Made by a program: the position numbers and the translations under genes. Of a stretch of 64,000 nucleotides of DNA, positions 17,312 through 28,172 are shown in pieces (the stretch's first letter is position 1; every line of letters starts with the position of its first letter). The DNA is from Arthrobacter sp. TPD3018 (lineage in GTDB: Bacteria > Pseudomonadota > Alphaproteobacteria > Sphingomonadales > Sphingomonadaceae). The notes under the pieces were generated by a model. That model made no database searches and had not been told where the DNA came from. It worked only from the letters and a program-made list of their open reading frames with translations. The stretch covers positions 1 to 64,000 of the forward strand of contig QDFQ01000004.1 of assembly GCA_003075315.1 (NCBI GenBank). Reading direction: 5' to 3'.

Positions 17312-18006
17312 CAGAAACTGCGGTACAGGGGATCGCGGGGTTCGTGCAAAGCGCCTTCTGCCTTATCGACTTTCACTGATTTGGCGTCGATCCGTCCCGT
17401 TGCGACGTCGCCGATCATCCACAAAGGCCACCAATCGCCGGCCTTGGCGTTTTCGCTACACGCATAGGGTGAACTGATCGTGACGACCATCAGGTGCCGG
17501 CTGTCCTTCGACCAGCGTACAGCGGACGGCAAAACCGAGTCCGGCCTGAGGCAGCGATAGCGGGTGACCGCCTGTCGCTTTGCTGCTGTCACAAGTGCGC
17601 GCCGTCGAACGATCTGCCGGCCAACGATTTCGAAGAGCTGCAATTCATCCATAAACGAGCCAACATGATGGTTCACGGCCAGCCAGCGCCCGTCCCGCGA
17701 CCAGAGAACCGCAAACGGCATATCGTCCGCCAGCGTAGCCAGGTGGGCCAGCGTCTTACCTTTCGCGTCCTGCAACTCGATCGGCGGCTGACGATCCCGA
17801 TAGGCGTGTTGAACGATGGCCAAGCGGCCATCGGGCGATGGCGCGCGACCCGGACATGTTGCTACGAACTGATAGGCTGTTTTGGAGCGGTTAAAACCGC
17901 TGGCCTTACAGTCGGTGGTCAGCGCGCCGATTTGCGCGCTGGTTGAGCTCGCAAAGCCTAAGGCAAATCCGCTCACAATCGCACACGACGAAAAAAGCCG
18001 GCGCAT
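17311..18006 (-). CDS. secreted protein of unknown function (beta-propeller-like)
   Basis: About 231 residues from ATG 18006, which overlaps the stop of the AbrB-like gene (TGATG); GTG 18009 is an equal alternative. The signal peptide MRRLFSSCAIVSGFALGFAS ends near SAQ. The mature protein has repeated S-x-D-G-R/S-R-W-L-V-type turns (PSPDGRLAIV, SRDGRWLAVN, SKDSRHLMVV), as in WD40/TolB-like blades. These give about three blades, too few to close a propeller alone. Four Cys may form disulfides. I know no function. The position between a DNA-binding-like protein and tdk is uninformative. Confidence 0.65.
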   Translation of the reverse strand: MRRLFSSCAIVSGFALGFASSTSAQIGALTTDCKASGFNRSKTAYQFVATCPGRAPSPDGRLAIVQHAYRDRQPPIELQDAKGKTLAHLATLADDMPFAVLWSRDGRWLAVNHHVGSFMDELQLFEIVGRQIVRRRALVTAAKRQAVTRYRCLRPDSVLPSAVRWSKDSRHLMVVTISSPYACSENAKAGDWWPLWMIGDVATGRIDAKSVKVDKAEGALHEPRDPLYRSF

Positions 18007-18173
18007 CACGCTGAAGCCAAGTCAGCATCATCTGGTAATACGGCTCGAATGATCACGCCGCCTTCTACCACGTCGATCGCAAGCACCTGATCTCGCAGCC
18101 ACCCTTTCGCGGCGATGATCTCGCGTGGCAGGGTAATGCTGCCATCCACATCCATCGTGACACTATATGGCAT
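18006..18173 (-). CDS. AbrB/SpoVT-like small DNA-binding protein
   Basis: A 55-residue product with the swapped-hairpin pattern of AbrB/MazE-type domains: YSVTMDVDGSITLPREIIAA, then WLRDQVLAIDVVEGGVIIRAV. Such domains occur in transcription regulators and in antitoxins. ATG 18173 starts the fold. A GTG at 18215 would overlap the rbfA stop by 11 bases and is an alternative. No toxin-like gene is adjacent; the downstream partner is the secreted protein, with overlapping stop and start. It may be an orphan antitoxin or a local regulator. Confidence 0.6.
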   Translation of the reverse strand: MPYSVTMDVDGSITLPREIIAAKGWLRDQVLAIDVVEGGVIIRAVLPDDADLASA

Positions 18174-18204
18174 AATGACAGAGTGCTGTGGCGCGCGTGT
18201 GTCG

Positions 18205-18591
18205 TCAATCCTCACCCAAATCCCGCGCGACCTCCGGCCGGCGGAGCAGCCGGTCGATGTGGCTGCCCTCGTCGAAGCTTTCGTCGGCGAGGAATTTCAG
18301 TTTTGCGGCGTATTTGTTCTGGATGCGGTGCGCGACTTCGCGTTGCAGGTAGGCGGTGTTGGTGCGTAGCGCCTTCAGTACCGCCTCTTCGTCCTTGCCG
18401 AGCAGTGGCTTCACGAAGACGGTCGCGTGGCGCAGGTCGGGGGACATGCGCACTTCGGTGATGCTGACCATGTGTTTGGCAAGCGTCTCGTCATGCACGT
18501 CGCCGCGCTGGAGGATTTCCGACAGAACGTGGCGCACCTGTTCGCCGACGCGCAGCGTGCGAACTGATTTTTCCTGGGGGTCTTTGTTCAT
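18205..18591 (-). CDS. rbfA: 30S ribosome-binding factor A
   Basis: A 128-residue KH-fold assembly factor that helps 16S rRNA 5'-end maturation and cold adaptation. Family landmarks are [17 protein letters not shown] near the start, [20 protein letters not shown] in the middle, and [19 protein letters not shown] near the end. Length is normal. It follows infB after a 109-base gap filled by palindromic repeat A3. Confidence 0.95.
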   Translation of the reverse strand: MNKDPQEKSVRTLRVGEQVRHVLSEILQRGDVHDETLAKHMVSITEVRMSPDLRHATVFVKPLLGKDEEAVLKALRTNTAYLQREVAHRIQNKYAAKLKFLADESFDEGSHIDRLLRRPEVARDLGED

Positions 18592-18607
18592 GACGCTGCC
18601 GTGGCTG

Positions 18608-18699
18608 CGTCACCCCAGCAAAGGCTGGGGTCTCGTGCCGCGGGAGCGGCGTCCGTGTCGCTCCCGCGGCGCAAGATGCCAGCCTGCGCTGGCATGACG
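18608..18699. repeat. palindromic repeat, family A, copy A3, between infB and rbfA
   Basis: The outer ends are CGTCACCCC...CATGACG. Inside is a second, very strong hairpin: GCCGCGGGAGCG pairs perfectly with CGCTCCCGCGGC over 12 bp (about 18636-18670). It begins two bases after the infB stop and ends before rbfA, so it sits within the operon transcript. Confidence 0.85.
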
Positions 18700-18700
18700 G

Positions 18701-21546
<2,846 letters not shown>

Positions 21547-21550
<4 letters not shown>

Positions 21551-22269
21551 TCAAATTCCTCGTTCACGTCTACGGCCGGTCGCGTCCCGCCGGGAACGGC
21601 GCCGGATAACCGGTGCGCCGATGCGCCTTGCGGGGCCGTTTCGCAAGGCACGGGAGTGGGTTCAGGTCCGATAAAATGCAGCCAGCGGTCGAGCGCGTCG
21701 CTCACCCGCGCGGCGGCAGCGCGGTCGGTCAGGGCGATGTGTACCACATTTTCGCGGCCCAGCGCCAACGACAATATGGTGCGCGAGACCGGCAATACCA
21801 AGCCCCGGATGTCCGATCCTTCACGATCCGATCCGATCCGCCACGCCTGGTCGAGCTTGCGGTTGCCGTCGGTGCCGGCATCGGCCGCATGATAGAGCGC
21901 GTGGAGCTGCCCTGACCGCGCCGCCGTCTCGATCTTTTCGGACCCCGTCAGCAGTAGGCCGGAGCGCGATTCGAGGCCGAGCCGGTCGAGCGCATTGCGT
22001 TCGAGCGCCGTGGCGATGCGCGCGGGCAGGTCGTCGGGGATCACGAGCTCGGCGCCCTTGAACGCACGGGCCAGGGCACCGCGCAGCCGCTTCTTGGCGA
22101 TCGCCTCGTCCAGTTCGGCGCGGGTCACGCTGATCCACGCGCCGCGGCCGGGGGCCTTGGCGCGCACGTCGGGCAGGACCTGCCCGTCCGGCGCGATCGC
22201 GAGTCGCACGAGGTTGTCGCGGACGTCGCGGTCCTGCGTCAGGATGCATTTGCGGATGGGGTCGGTCAT
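21547..22269 (-). CDS. ylxR: YlxR-domain (DUF448) RNA-binding protein with L7Ae-like C-terminus
   Basis: A 240-residue protein. The N-terminal 80 residues are the YlxR fold (RKCILT...LVRLAIAPDG, then GRGAWI). The middle resembles the L7Ae/YlxQ fold (LGLESRSGLLLTGSEKIETAARSGQLHALYHAADAG), and a variable tail follows. Fusion of YlxR and YlxQ-like parts is usual in alphaproteobacteria. YlxR lies next to nusA/infB in most bacteria and has been reported to bind RNase P RNA in Thermotoga and Fusobacterium-type proteins; the role here is inferred. It overlaps infB by four bases. Confidence 0.88.
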
Positions 22270-22294
22270 GCGGCGACCTCCGCCATACCCAAGC

Positions 22295-22427
22295 CGTCAC
22301 CCCGGACTTGTTCCGGGGTCCACCGGGCCGGGGAGGGGATGGCACGGGCGAGTAACGACCCATCAGCCAAGCCAACTAATAGTTCCCCCCGCGGCTCAGT
22401 GGACCCCGGAACAGGTCCGGGGTGACG
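22295..22427. repeat. palindromic repeat, family B (CCCCGGAC type), copy B1
   Basis: The left end (CGTCACCCCGGACTTGTTCC, continuing GGGGTCCA) and its complement at the right end (TGGACCCCGGAACAGGTCC, continuing GGGGTGACG) enclose about 75 bp of less conserved sequence. It fills most of the 246-base gap between ylxR and the tautomerase gene in the nusA operon, where I see no other gene. Confidence 0.88.
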
Positions 22428-22515
22428 GGGGGTATGGGGCGAGGCGCAGGGCATCACACCCGCGGTCGCCCACGAGTCGGTTTGCCTGCGCCGAACCTGC
22501 TGAACCGTCAGCGTC

Positions 22516-22746
22516 TCATTGCGAGGGAACCGCATCAGCGTCCTCCCTCGGCTTGGGCGCATCACGGTCGGCGATCAGCTGACCGCCGGCGCCATAGTTT
22601 TCGGTCGATACTTCCTCGATCACGATCTGGACCGCGGCGGGGTTCTTGCCGAGGCGCGTGACGAGGCTGGCCGTCACGTCCGCGACGACCCCCGCCTTCT
22701 GCTCCTTGGTCGCGGAGCCGGCCAGTCGGATCGAGACGAAGGGCAT
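22516..22746 (-). CDS. 4-oxalocrotonate tautomerase family protein
   Basis: A 76-residue small tautomerase. Pro2 directly follows the initiator Met (MPFVSIRLAG), giving the catalytic N-terminal proline. The pattern SATKEQKAGVVADVTASLV and the IVIEEVSTENYGAGG segment are typical. The usual 4-OT core is about 62 residues; this has a short charged tail. Natural substrate unknown; members isomerise enol-keto compounds of aromatic breakdown. ATG 22746 overlaps the nusA TGA (TGATG), so it is made from the nusA transcript, an unusual place for a tautomerase. Confidence 0.88.
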   Translation of the reverse strand: MPFVSIRLAGSATKEQKAGVVADVTASLVTRLGKNPAAVQIVIEEVSTENYGAGGQLIADRDAPKPREDADAVPSQ

Positions 22747-24377
22747 CAGGCGTCCTCACCCTCCGACGCATCGGTCGAGGCAGGCGCATCGGCGGCTGCC
22801 GGCGCTTCGTCCTCGAACCAATGCTGGCGCGCGGCCATGATGATCTCGTTGCCCTGCTCGTCGCTGAGACCGTATTCGGCGAGGATGCCACCCTTCGGCT
22901 CGGGGCGCTTGGGAGCGTCCTCGTTGCGGCGGCGCGGTTCGGCGCGCTTCTTCTCGACCAGTTCGTCGGTGGCAAGATCGGCGAGATCGTCGAGCGTCTT
23001 GATGCCCGCCTTGCCGAGCGTGACCAGCATCGCTTCGGTCAGGTACGGCATGTCGGCGAGCGCGTCCTCGACACCCAGCGCACGACGTTCGTCACGCGCA
23101 GCGGCCTCGCGGCGATCGAGCGCTTCCTGCGCGCGGCTCTGCAGTTCCTGCGCGAGGTCCTCGTCGAAGCCCTCGATGCCGGCCAGTTCGTCCAGCTCGA
23201 CATAGGCGACCTCTTCCAGCGCGCCGAAGCCTTCGGCGACCAGCAGCTGCGCCAGCGTCTCGTCGACGTCCAGTTCGTTCTGGAACATCTCGGAATTCTG
23301 AACGAACTCCTTCTGGCGCTTTTCGCTGGCGTCGGCTTCGGTCAGGATGTCGATCGCCTTGCCGGTCAGCTGGCTGGCGAGGCGCACGTTCTGGCCGCGG
23401 CGACCGATCGCGAGGCTGAGCTGGTCGTCGGGCACGACCACCTCGATCCGGTCCTCTTCCTCGTCGATCACGACGCGGCTGACCGAAGCGGGCTGCAACG
23501 CGTTGACAACGAAGGTCGCGGTGTCGGGCGACCAGGGGATGATATCGATCTTTTCGCCCTGCATTTCCTGCACGACGGCCTGGACGCGGCTGCCCTTCAT
23601 GCCGACGCAGGCGCCGACCGGGTCGATCGACGAATCGCGGCTGATGACGCCGATCTTCGCGCGCGAACCAGGGTCACGCGCGGCGGCCTGGATGGTGATG
23701 ATGCCGTCGTAGATTTCGGGCACTTCCTGCGCGAACAGCTTCTTCATGAAGTCGGGGTGCGCGCGGCTTAGGAAGATCTGCGGCCCGCGGTTCTCGCGGC
23801 GGACGTTGAGGATCAGCGACCGGATACGGTCGTTGACGCGGACGACTTCGCGCGGGATCTGCTGGTCGCGACGGATGACGCCTTCGGCACGGCCCAGATC
23901 GACGACGATGTGGCCGAACTCGACGCGCTTGACGACGCCGGTGATGATCTCGCCCTGGCGATCCTTGAACTCTTCATACTGGCGCTCGCGCTCGGCGTCG
24001 CGGACCTTCTGGAAGATGATCTGCTTGGATGCCTGAGCTTGGATGCGGCCGAATTCGATCGGGGGCAGCGGATCGACGATATAGTCGCCGACGGTCGCGC
24101 CCTTCTGCAGCTTCTGCGCCTGGTTGACGTCGACCTGCTTGAAATAGTCGTCGACCGCCTCGACCACCTCGACGACGCGCCACAGGCGCAGGTCGCCGGT
24201 CTGCGGATCGAGCTTTGCGCGAATGTCGTTCTCGATGCCGTAGCGGGTCTTGGCCGCGCGCTGGATCGCTTCCTCAAGAGCCTCGATCACGATGCTCTTG
24301 TCGATCATCTTTTCCGATGCGACCGAATTGGCGATCGCGATCAGTTCCGCGCGGTTGGCGGTGGCGACGGTGGCCAT
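22746..24377 (-). CDS. nusA: transcription termination/antitermination factor NusA
   Basis: An RNA polymerase-associated factor for pausing, termination and rRNA antitermination; 543 residues. The order is: NusA N-terminal domain (1-125), S1 (about 135-200), KH1/KH2 (about 205-345, with VGACVGMKGSRVQAVV and LSLAIGRRGQNVRLASQL), a helical acidic repeat region, and an Ala/Glu-rich tail. ATG 24377 (MATVATANRAELIAIA) starts the conserved fold. The frame is open to 24416, but that overlaps rimP. The start lies just after the rimP stop. Confidence 0.97.
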   Translation of the reverse strand: MATVATANRAELIAIANSVASEKMIDKSIVIEALEEAIQRAAKTRYGIENDIRAKLDPQTGDLRLWRVVEVVEAVDDYFKQVDVNQAQKLQKGATVGDYIVDPLPPIEFGRIQAQASKQIIFQKVRDAERERQYEEFKDRQGEIITGVVKRVEFGHIVVDLGRAEGVIRRDQQIPREVVRVNDRIRSLILNVRRENRGPQIFLSRAHPDFMKKLFAQEVPEIYDGIITIQAAARDPGSRAKIGVISRDSSIDPVGACVGMKGSRVQAVVQEMQGEKIDIIPWSPDTATFVVNALQPASVSRVVIDEEEDRIEVVVPDDQLSLAIGRRGQNVRLASQLTGKAIDILTEADASEKRQKEFVQNSEMFQNELDVDETLAQLLVAEGFGALEEVAYVELDELAGIEGFDEDLAQELQSRAQEALDRREAAARDERRALGVEDALADMPYLTEAMLVTLGKAGIKTLDDLADLATDELVEKKRAEPRRRNEDAPKRPEPKGGILAEYGLSDEQGNEIIMAARQHWFEDEAPAAADAPASTDASEGEDA

Positions 24378-24378
24378 C

Positions 24379-24948
24379 TTACTGCTGTCCTTCGTTGGAT
24401 GCGTCGGTGTCGTCAATTTCTTCGAATTCGTCCGCGCCTTCGCTGGAAAGCGGCGCGGTGGCGGCGAGCAGGCGATCGGTGATCGTCAGCTTCGCGTCGT
24501 GGATCTCGTCTAGGCCGACGGTCATCGGCTGATAGCCGCGCACGTCGATCGTCACCTGATCACCCTCGATCCCGATCAGATCGCCGGTCAGGATCTTGCG
24601 GTTGTCAATCTTCTCGACCAGCGTCACCTTCGCCTCATGCCCCGCCCAATTGACGTAATCCTGCGGGCGGGTGAGCGGGCGGTCGATGCCGGGCGACGAC
24701 ACTTCGAGGCGATAGGCATCCTCAATCGGGTCTTTGCCCTCGGCCTCCAGCGCGTCGAGTACATCCGAGATGCGGCGCGACAGGTCGGCGCAATCGTCGA
24801 TCGTCAGCTGGCCGGTGTCGGGCCGTTCGGCCATGATCTGGAGCGTGGGATCGGATTTGCCGCCGAACATCTTCACGCGCACGAGGTCGAAACCCAGCGC
24901 TTTGGCTTCGGGTTCGATCAACGCGGTCAGAAGGGCGATGTCCGCCAT
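24379..24948 (-). CDS. rimP: ribosome maturation factor RimP
   Basis: A 189-residue 30S assembly factor. It has an N-terminal alpha/beta domain (LLTALIEPEAKALGFDLVRV) and the conserved YRLEVSSPGIDRPL stretch leading into a C-terminal SH3-like barrel (VTIDVRGYQPMTVGLDEI). The tail is acidic. It is the first gene of the operon. A promoter should lie in the 173-base gap to the divergent glucose-dehydrogenase-like gene, but I see no convincing -35/-10 pair. Confidence 0.96.
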   Translation of the reverse strand: MADIALLTALIEPEAKALGFDLVRVKMFGGKSDPTLQIMAERPDTGQLTIDDCADLSRRISDVLDALEAEGKDPIEDAYRLEVSSPGIDRPLTRPQDYVNWAGHEAKVTLVEKIDNRKILTGDLIGIEGDQVTIDVRGYQPMTVGLDEIHDAKLTITDRLLAATAPLSSEGADEFEEIDDTDASNEGQQ

Positions 24949-25121
24949 GCGGGCTCCAAAACAGATATGCGTGTTCGCCGCCGCGGAAGGGGTCCCCCGC
25001 AGCCTCTTTCACCTGACGATGTTAGAGAAGGCAGCGGCTATATACGCCGGCCCCCGCATAGAAACAAGCATCCATCGCGCGGGCCCGTGCGTTCGCTGCA
25101 CCGATAAAAAGGGAGACATTC

Positions 25122-26261
25122 ATGCGCCTGCACCCGCTCGCCGCCTTGCCGGTGGCCCTGATCGCCTGTTCGGGCAATGCCCCAGCGACCACAGAGGGCG
25201 TGCAGGCCGGCGAGACGCCGCCCTCGGTCAAGCCGTTCCGCGAGACGGTGGTCGCCGATTTCGTCTCGCCCTGGGCGCTGGCTTTCCTGCCGGACAATCG
25301 CATCCTCGTCACCGAAAAGGCGGGGCAGATGATCCTGCTGTCCGCCGACGGCAAGCGCCGCCAGACGATCGCGACGCTGCCTGTCGATTCGGCGGGGCAG
25401 GGCGGGTTGATGGACGTGGTGCCCGCGCCCGACTTCGCCACCAGCAAGCGCATCTATTTCAGCTATTCGACCGCCGGTCAGGGCGGCAAGGGCGTGGTGC
25501 TCGCCCGCGGCCGGCTGCGCGGCGAGGGGGCGAGCGAACGGCTGGGCGAGATCGAGGCGCTGTTCCAGGCGCGGCCGTTCGTCGAGGGTAACGGCCATTA
25601 TTCGGGCCGCATCGCCTTCGCGCCCGACGGCCAGTCGCTGTTCTTCACCAACGGCGAGCGACAGAAGTTCACGCCCGCGCAGGACCCGCAGGCGACGCTG
25701 GGCAAGGTGTTGCGTCTGACGCTCGACGGCAAGCCCGCGCCGGGCAATCCGCTGGTGGCGAAGGGCTTCGCGCCGGAGGTGTGGAGCTATGGCCACCGCA
25801 ACCTGCTCGGGATCGCCTTCGACGCGCAGGGGCGGTTGTGGGAACAGGAGATGGGCCCGAAGGGCGGCGACGAGCTGAACCTCATCATGCCGGGCCGCAA
25901 CTACGGCTGGCCCAATGCGTCGAACGGCAGCCATTACGACGGTCGCGACATTCCCGATCATCGCCCCGGCGACGGCTACGAGCCGCCCAAGGTCTGGTGG
26001 AACCCGGTTATCTCGCCGGGCGGGCTGATGATCTATTCGGGCAGTCTGTTCCCAGCGTGGAAGGGCGATGCCTTTATCGGTGGCCTGTCATCCAAGTCGC
26101 TGGTCCGCGTCGACCTCGACGGGCAGACTGCGAAAAAGGCCGACCAATGGCCGATGGGCGCACGCATCCGCGACGTGGAGCAGGGGCCGGACGGCGCGAT
26201 CTGGGTGATCGAGGACGGCGGCGAATCGCAGGGGCGGCTGATCCGGCTGACGCCGCGGTAA
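25122..26261 (+). CDS. PQQ-dependent sugar dehydrogenase-like lipoprotein
   Basis: A 379-residue six-bladed quinoprotein of the soluble glucose dehydrogenase/YliI (Asd) family. It probably oxidises sugars or other aldoses in the periplasm using PQQ. A lipobox LIAC is at about residues 13-16, so it should be lipid-anchored. Family landmarks are SPWALAFLPDNRILVTEKAG, the His of NGHYSGRIAF, YGHRNLLGIAF, and EMGPKGGDELNLI...NYGWP. No PQQ-synthesis genes are in the window. It is monocistronic and ends 12 bases before repeat B2. Confidence 0.85.
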   Translation: MRLHPLAALPVALIACSGNAPATTEGVQAGETPPSVKPFRETVVADFVSPWALAFLPDNRILVTEKAGQMILLSADGKRRQTIATLPVDSAGQGGLMDVVPAPDFATSKRIYFSYSTAGQGGKGVVLARGRLRGEGASERLGEIEALFQARPFVEGNGHYSGRIAFAPDGQSLFFTNGERQKFTPAQDPQATLGKVLRLTLDGKPAPGNPLVAKGFAPEVWSYGHRNLLGIAFDAQGRLWEQEMGPKGGDELNLIMPGRNYGWPNASNGSHYDGRDIPDHRPGDGYEPPKVWWNPVISPGGLMIYSGSLFPAWKGDAFIGGLSSKSLVRVDLDGQTAKKADQWPMGARIRDVEQGPDGAIWVIEDGGESQGRLIRLTPR

Positions 26262-26272
26262 TTCCTCTCTTT

Positions 26273-26355
26273 CGTCACCCCGGGCTTGACCCGGGGTCCC
26301 GCTTTCTAGCCGGCCATAGAAGAAGCGGGACCCCGGCTCTTCGGCCGGGGTGACG
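26273..26355. repeat. palindromic repeat, family B, copy B2
   Basis: CGTCACCCCGGGCTTGACCC, continuing CGGGGTCCCGCTT, with a facing AAGCGGGACCCCGGC...GGGTGACG. It lies between convergent genes (sugar dehydrogenase and thioesterase) and may act as transcription stop for both. Confidence 0.88.
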
Positions 26356-26362
26356 GGGAGTG

Positions 26363-26758
26363 TCAGTCTCGCACCACCAGATAGTTCATCCGGGCGTGTG
26401 CGATCGGCTTGTCGCGGTCGTCCTGCCAGGCGATCGCCTCGACGTTCGCCACGCGCGTGCCGAGCCGCGTCACGATCCCCTCCGCGTGCGTCGGCTTGTC
26501 GCGGCCGCCGCGCATGAAGTCGACGGTCACGTTGACGGGCTTGATCCGCCCGCCGCCTTCCTCTGCCAGCGCATGCTGCAACGACACGATCGCCGCGACC
26601 TCCAGCAGGCCCGAGATCGCGCCGCCGTGCAGAAATCCGGGGCGCCCCAGCACTTCGTTGCGGAACGGCATCACCAGCAGCGGTGCGGCGCCGTCGCGCG
26701 GCTCCAGCGTCACGCCGAGCATCTCGGCATAGGGCGGCAGCGAGTGCATCGGGGTCAT
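26363..26758 (-). CDS. PaaI-type hotdog thioesterase
   Basis: A 131-residue single hotdog domain. The conserved GFLHGGAISGLLEVAA helix entry is present, and the product ends HARMNYLVVRD. Such enzymes hydrolyse acyl- or aryl-CoA thioesters. ATG 26758 overlaps the TGA of a second hotdog gene upstream (ATGA), so the two may form a hetero-oligomer or at least be made together. Substrate unknown; the neighbouring enoyl-CoA hydratase suggests fatty or branched acyl-CoA metabolism. Confidence 0.85.
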   Translation of the reverse strand: MTPMHSLPPYAEMLGVTLEPRDGAAPLLVMPFRNEVLGRPGFLHGGAISGLLEVAAIVSLQHALAEEGGGRIKPVNVTVDFMRGGRDKPTHAEGIVTRLGTRVANVEAIAWQDDRDKPIAHARMNYLVVRD

Positions 26759-27180
26759 GCCATCTGGTCCATCAGCATGAAGGTGCCCGCGACATGCGCC
26801 AGCGGATCGTCGGGCGTTTCATCGTAAGCGATGCCGCGAACGAAGGCGATCGACCGGGTCAGCTTCAGGCATTCGCCGCGCCCGATCACGGTCCGCCCGG
26901 GCACGGCGGGCCGCAGGTAATCGACGCGCAGGTCCAGCGTCGCCTGGGCGGCGAACTTGTCACGCTTGATCCAGACCGCGACGCTGGTCGCCATATCCAT
27001 CAGCGTGATGATCGGGCCCGACGCGATGACGCCGCTGCCGGGATCGCCGATCAGGCGCGCATCGTAAGGCAGCGCCAGCTCGACCCAGTCGTCGCCCCTG
27101 CCGTGATAGGTGATGCCCACTGCGCCGCCATGGCCGCCGAAGCGATGCGCCATGAACGCCTCTAAGTTGAAACCGCTCAT
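26755..27180 (-). CDS. PaaI-type hotdog thioesterase (second copy)
   Basis: A 141-residue hotdog domain. It has GSGVIASGPIITLMDMAT at the catalytic helix, where the more usual HGG is replaced by ASG, and VDYLRPAVPGRTVIGRGE, typical of the fold. Loss of the HGG pair suggests a changed mechanism or a non-catalytic partner of the overlapping downstream gene. ATG 27180 (MSGFNLEAF) is chosen; the long upstream extension lies in the divergent hydratase gene. It is divergent from the enoyl-CoA hydratase across 76 bases. Confidence 0.8.
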   Translation of the reverse strand: MSGFNLEAFMAHRFGGHGGAVGITYHGRGDDWVELALPYDARLIGDPGSGVIASGPIITLMDMATSVAVWIKRDKFAAQATLDLRVDYLRPAVPGRTVIGRGECLKLTRSIAFVRGIAYDETPDDPLAHVAGTFMLMDQMA

Positions 27181-27256
27181 GCACCCGTCTCTACACGCCG
27201 CGCCCGGTGGCGCAACGCGGGGTGAGCGGTTAGCGTGGGCAAAACGGGAGAGAGCC

Positions 27257-28036
27257 ATGAACGACCGCGTCACCACGACCATTACCGACGGCATTGCGGA
27301 CGTCCGCCTGACGCGGGCCGACAAGATGAATGCGATCGACCCCGCGATGTTCGAAGCCATAGGCGCCGCGATCGACGGGCTGCATAGTCGCCCCGACGTG
27401 CGCTGCGTCGTGCTGTCGGGCGAGGGGCGAGGGTTCTGCGCAGGCCTCGACATGGCGAGCATGGCGCGCGGCGGGTCCGGCATGGGGGTCGAGCGCAACG
27501 ATCAGGGCAGCATCCTGCCGCAGCACGTCACCTGGGGCTGGCGCCAGCTGCCGATGCCGGTGATCGCCGCGGTACATGGCGTCGCCTTCGGCGGTGGGTT
27601 CCAGATCATGTCGGGCGCCTGCATCCGCATCGCCGCGCCGGACACGCGCTTTGCGATCCGCGAGACGCATTGGGGGTTGGTGCCCGACATGGCGGGCTTC
27701 CCGATCTGGCGCGGGTTGGTGCGCGACGACGTGCTGCGCGAGCTGGTCTATACCGCGCGCGAATTCGATGCGGCGGAGGCGCTGCACCACGGCTTCGTCA
27801 CGCGGCTGGCGGACGACCCTTACGAGGCCGCTATGGCGTTGGCGCGCGAGATCGCCGGGCGCAGCCCGCACGCGATCCGCGGGGCGAAGCGCCTGCTCAA
27901 CATGGCGCATGACGCCGATCCGCGCGCGATGCTGGAAGCGGAGACGGCCGAACAGCTGAAGGTGATCGGCAAGCCGAACATGATGGAGGCGGTCGCGGCG
28001 AACATGGGCAAGCGGGCGCCGGTGTTCGCGGATTGA
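27257..28036 (+). CDS. enoyl-CoA hydratase/isomerase family protein
   Basis: A 259-residue crotonase. ATG 27257 has GGGAGAGAG upstream. The oxyanion-hole motifs GRGFCAGLDMAS (about 62-73) and HGVAFGGGFQIMSG (about 108-121) are present. In the second catalytic region the enzyme has THWGLVPDMAGF, where one of the two acid residues of classic hydratases appears changed; it may thus be an isomerase or another crotonase. Length normal. It is flanked by thioesterase genes and repeat B3. Confidence 0.88.
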   Translation: MNDRVTTTITDGIADVRLTRADKMNAIDPAMFEAIGAAIDGLHSRPDVRCVVLSGEGRGFCAGLDMASMARGGSGMGVERNDQGSILPQHVTWGWRQLPMPVIAAVHGVAFGGGFQIMSGACIRIAAPDTRFAIRETHWGLVPDMAGFPIWRGLVRDDVLRELVYTAREFDAAEALHHGFVTRLADDPYEAAMALAREIAGRSPHAIRGAKRLLNMAHDADPRAMLEAETAEQLKVIGKPNMMEAVAANMGKRAPVFAD

Positions 28037-28052
28037 GTGGCTTCTCCCCCTT

Positions 28053-28159
28053 CGTCACCCCGGACTTGTTCCGGGGTCCACTTCGCGGCGAGGGGGCGGC
28101 GTGAGCCTCTTGCCTCCCCCGTGCGGCCCGGTGGACCCCGGAACGAGTCCGGGGTGACG
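28053..28159. repeat. palindromic repeat, family B, copy B3
   Basis: The left end CGTCACCCCGGACTTGTTCC, continuing GGGGTCCA, is faced by GGTGGACCCCGGAACGAGTC, continuing CGGGGTGACG. It lies between the convergent hydratase and dehydrogenase genes and fills nearly all of the 136-base gap. Confidence 0.9.
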
Positions 28160-28172
28160 AAGTGATTGAGGA

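Noticed and set aside
26273..28159. Frames containing RHPGLDPGSR or HPGLVPGS peptides
   Set aside because: Produced by family-B palindromes.
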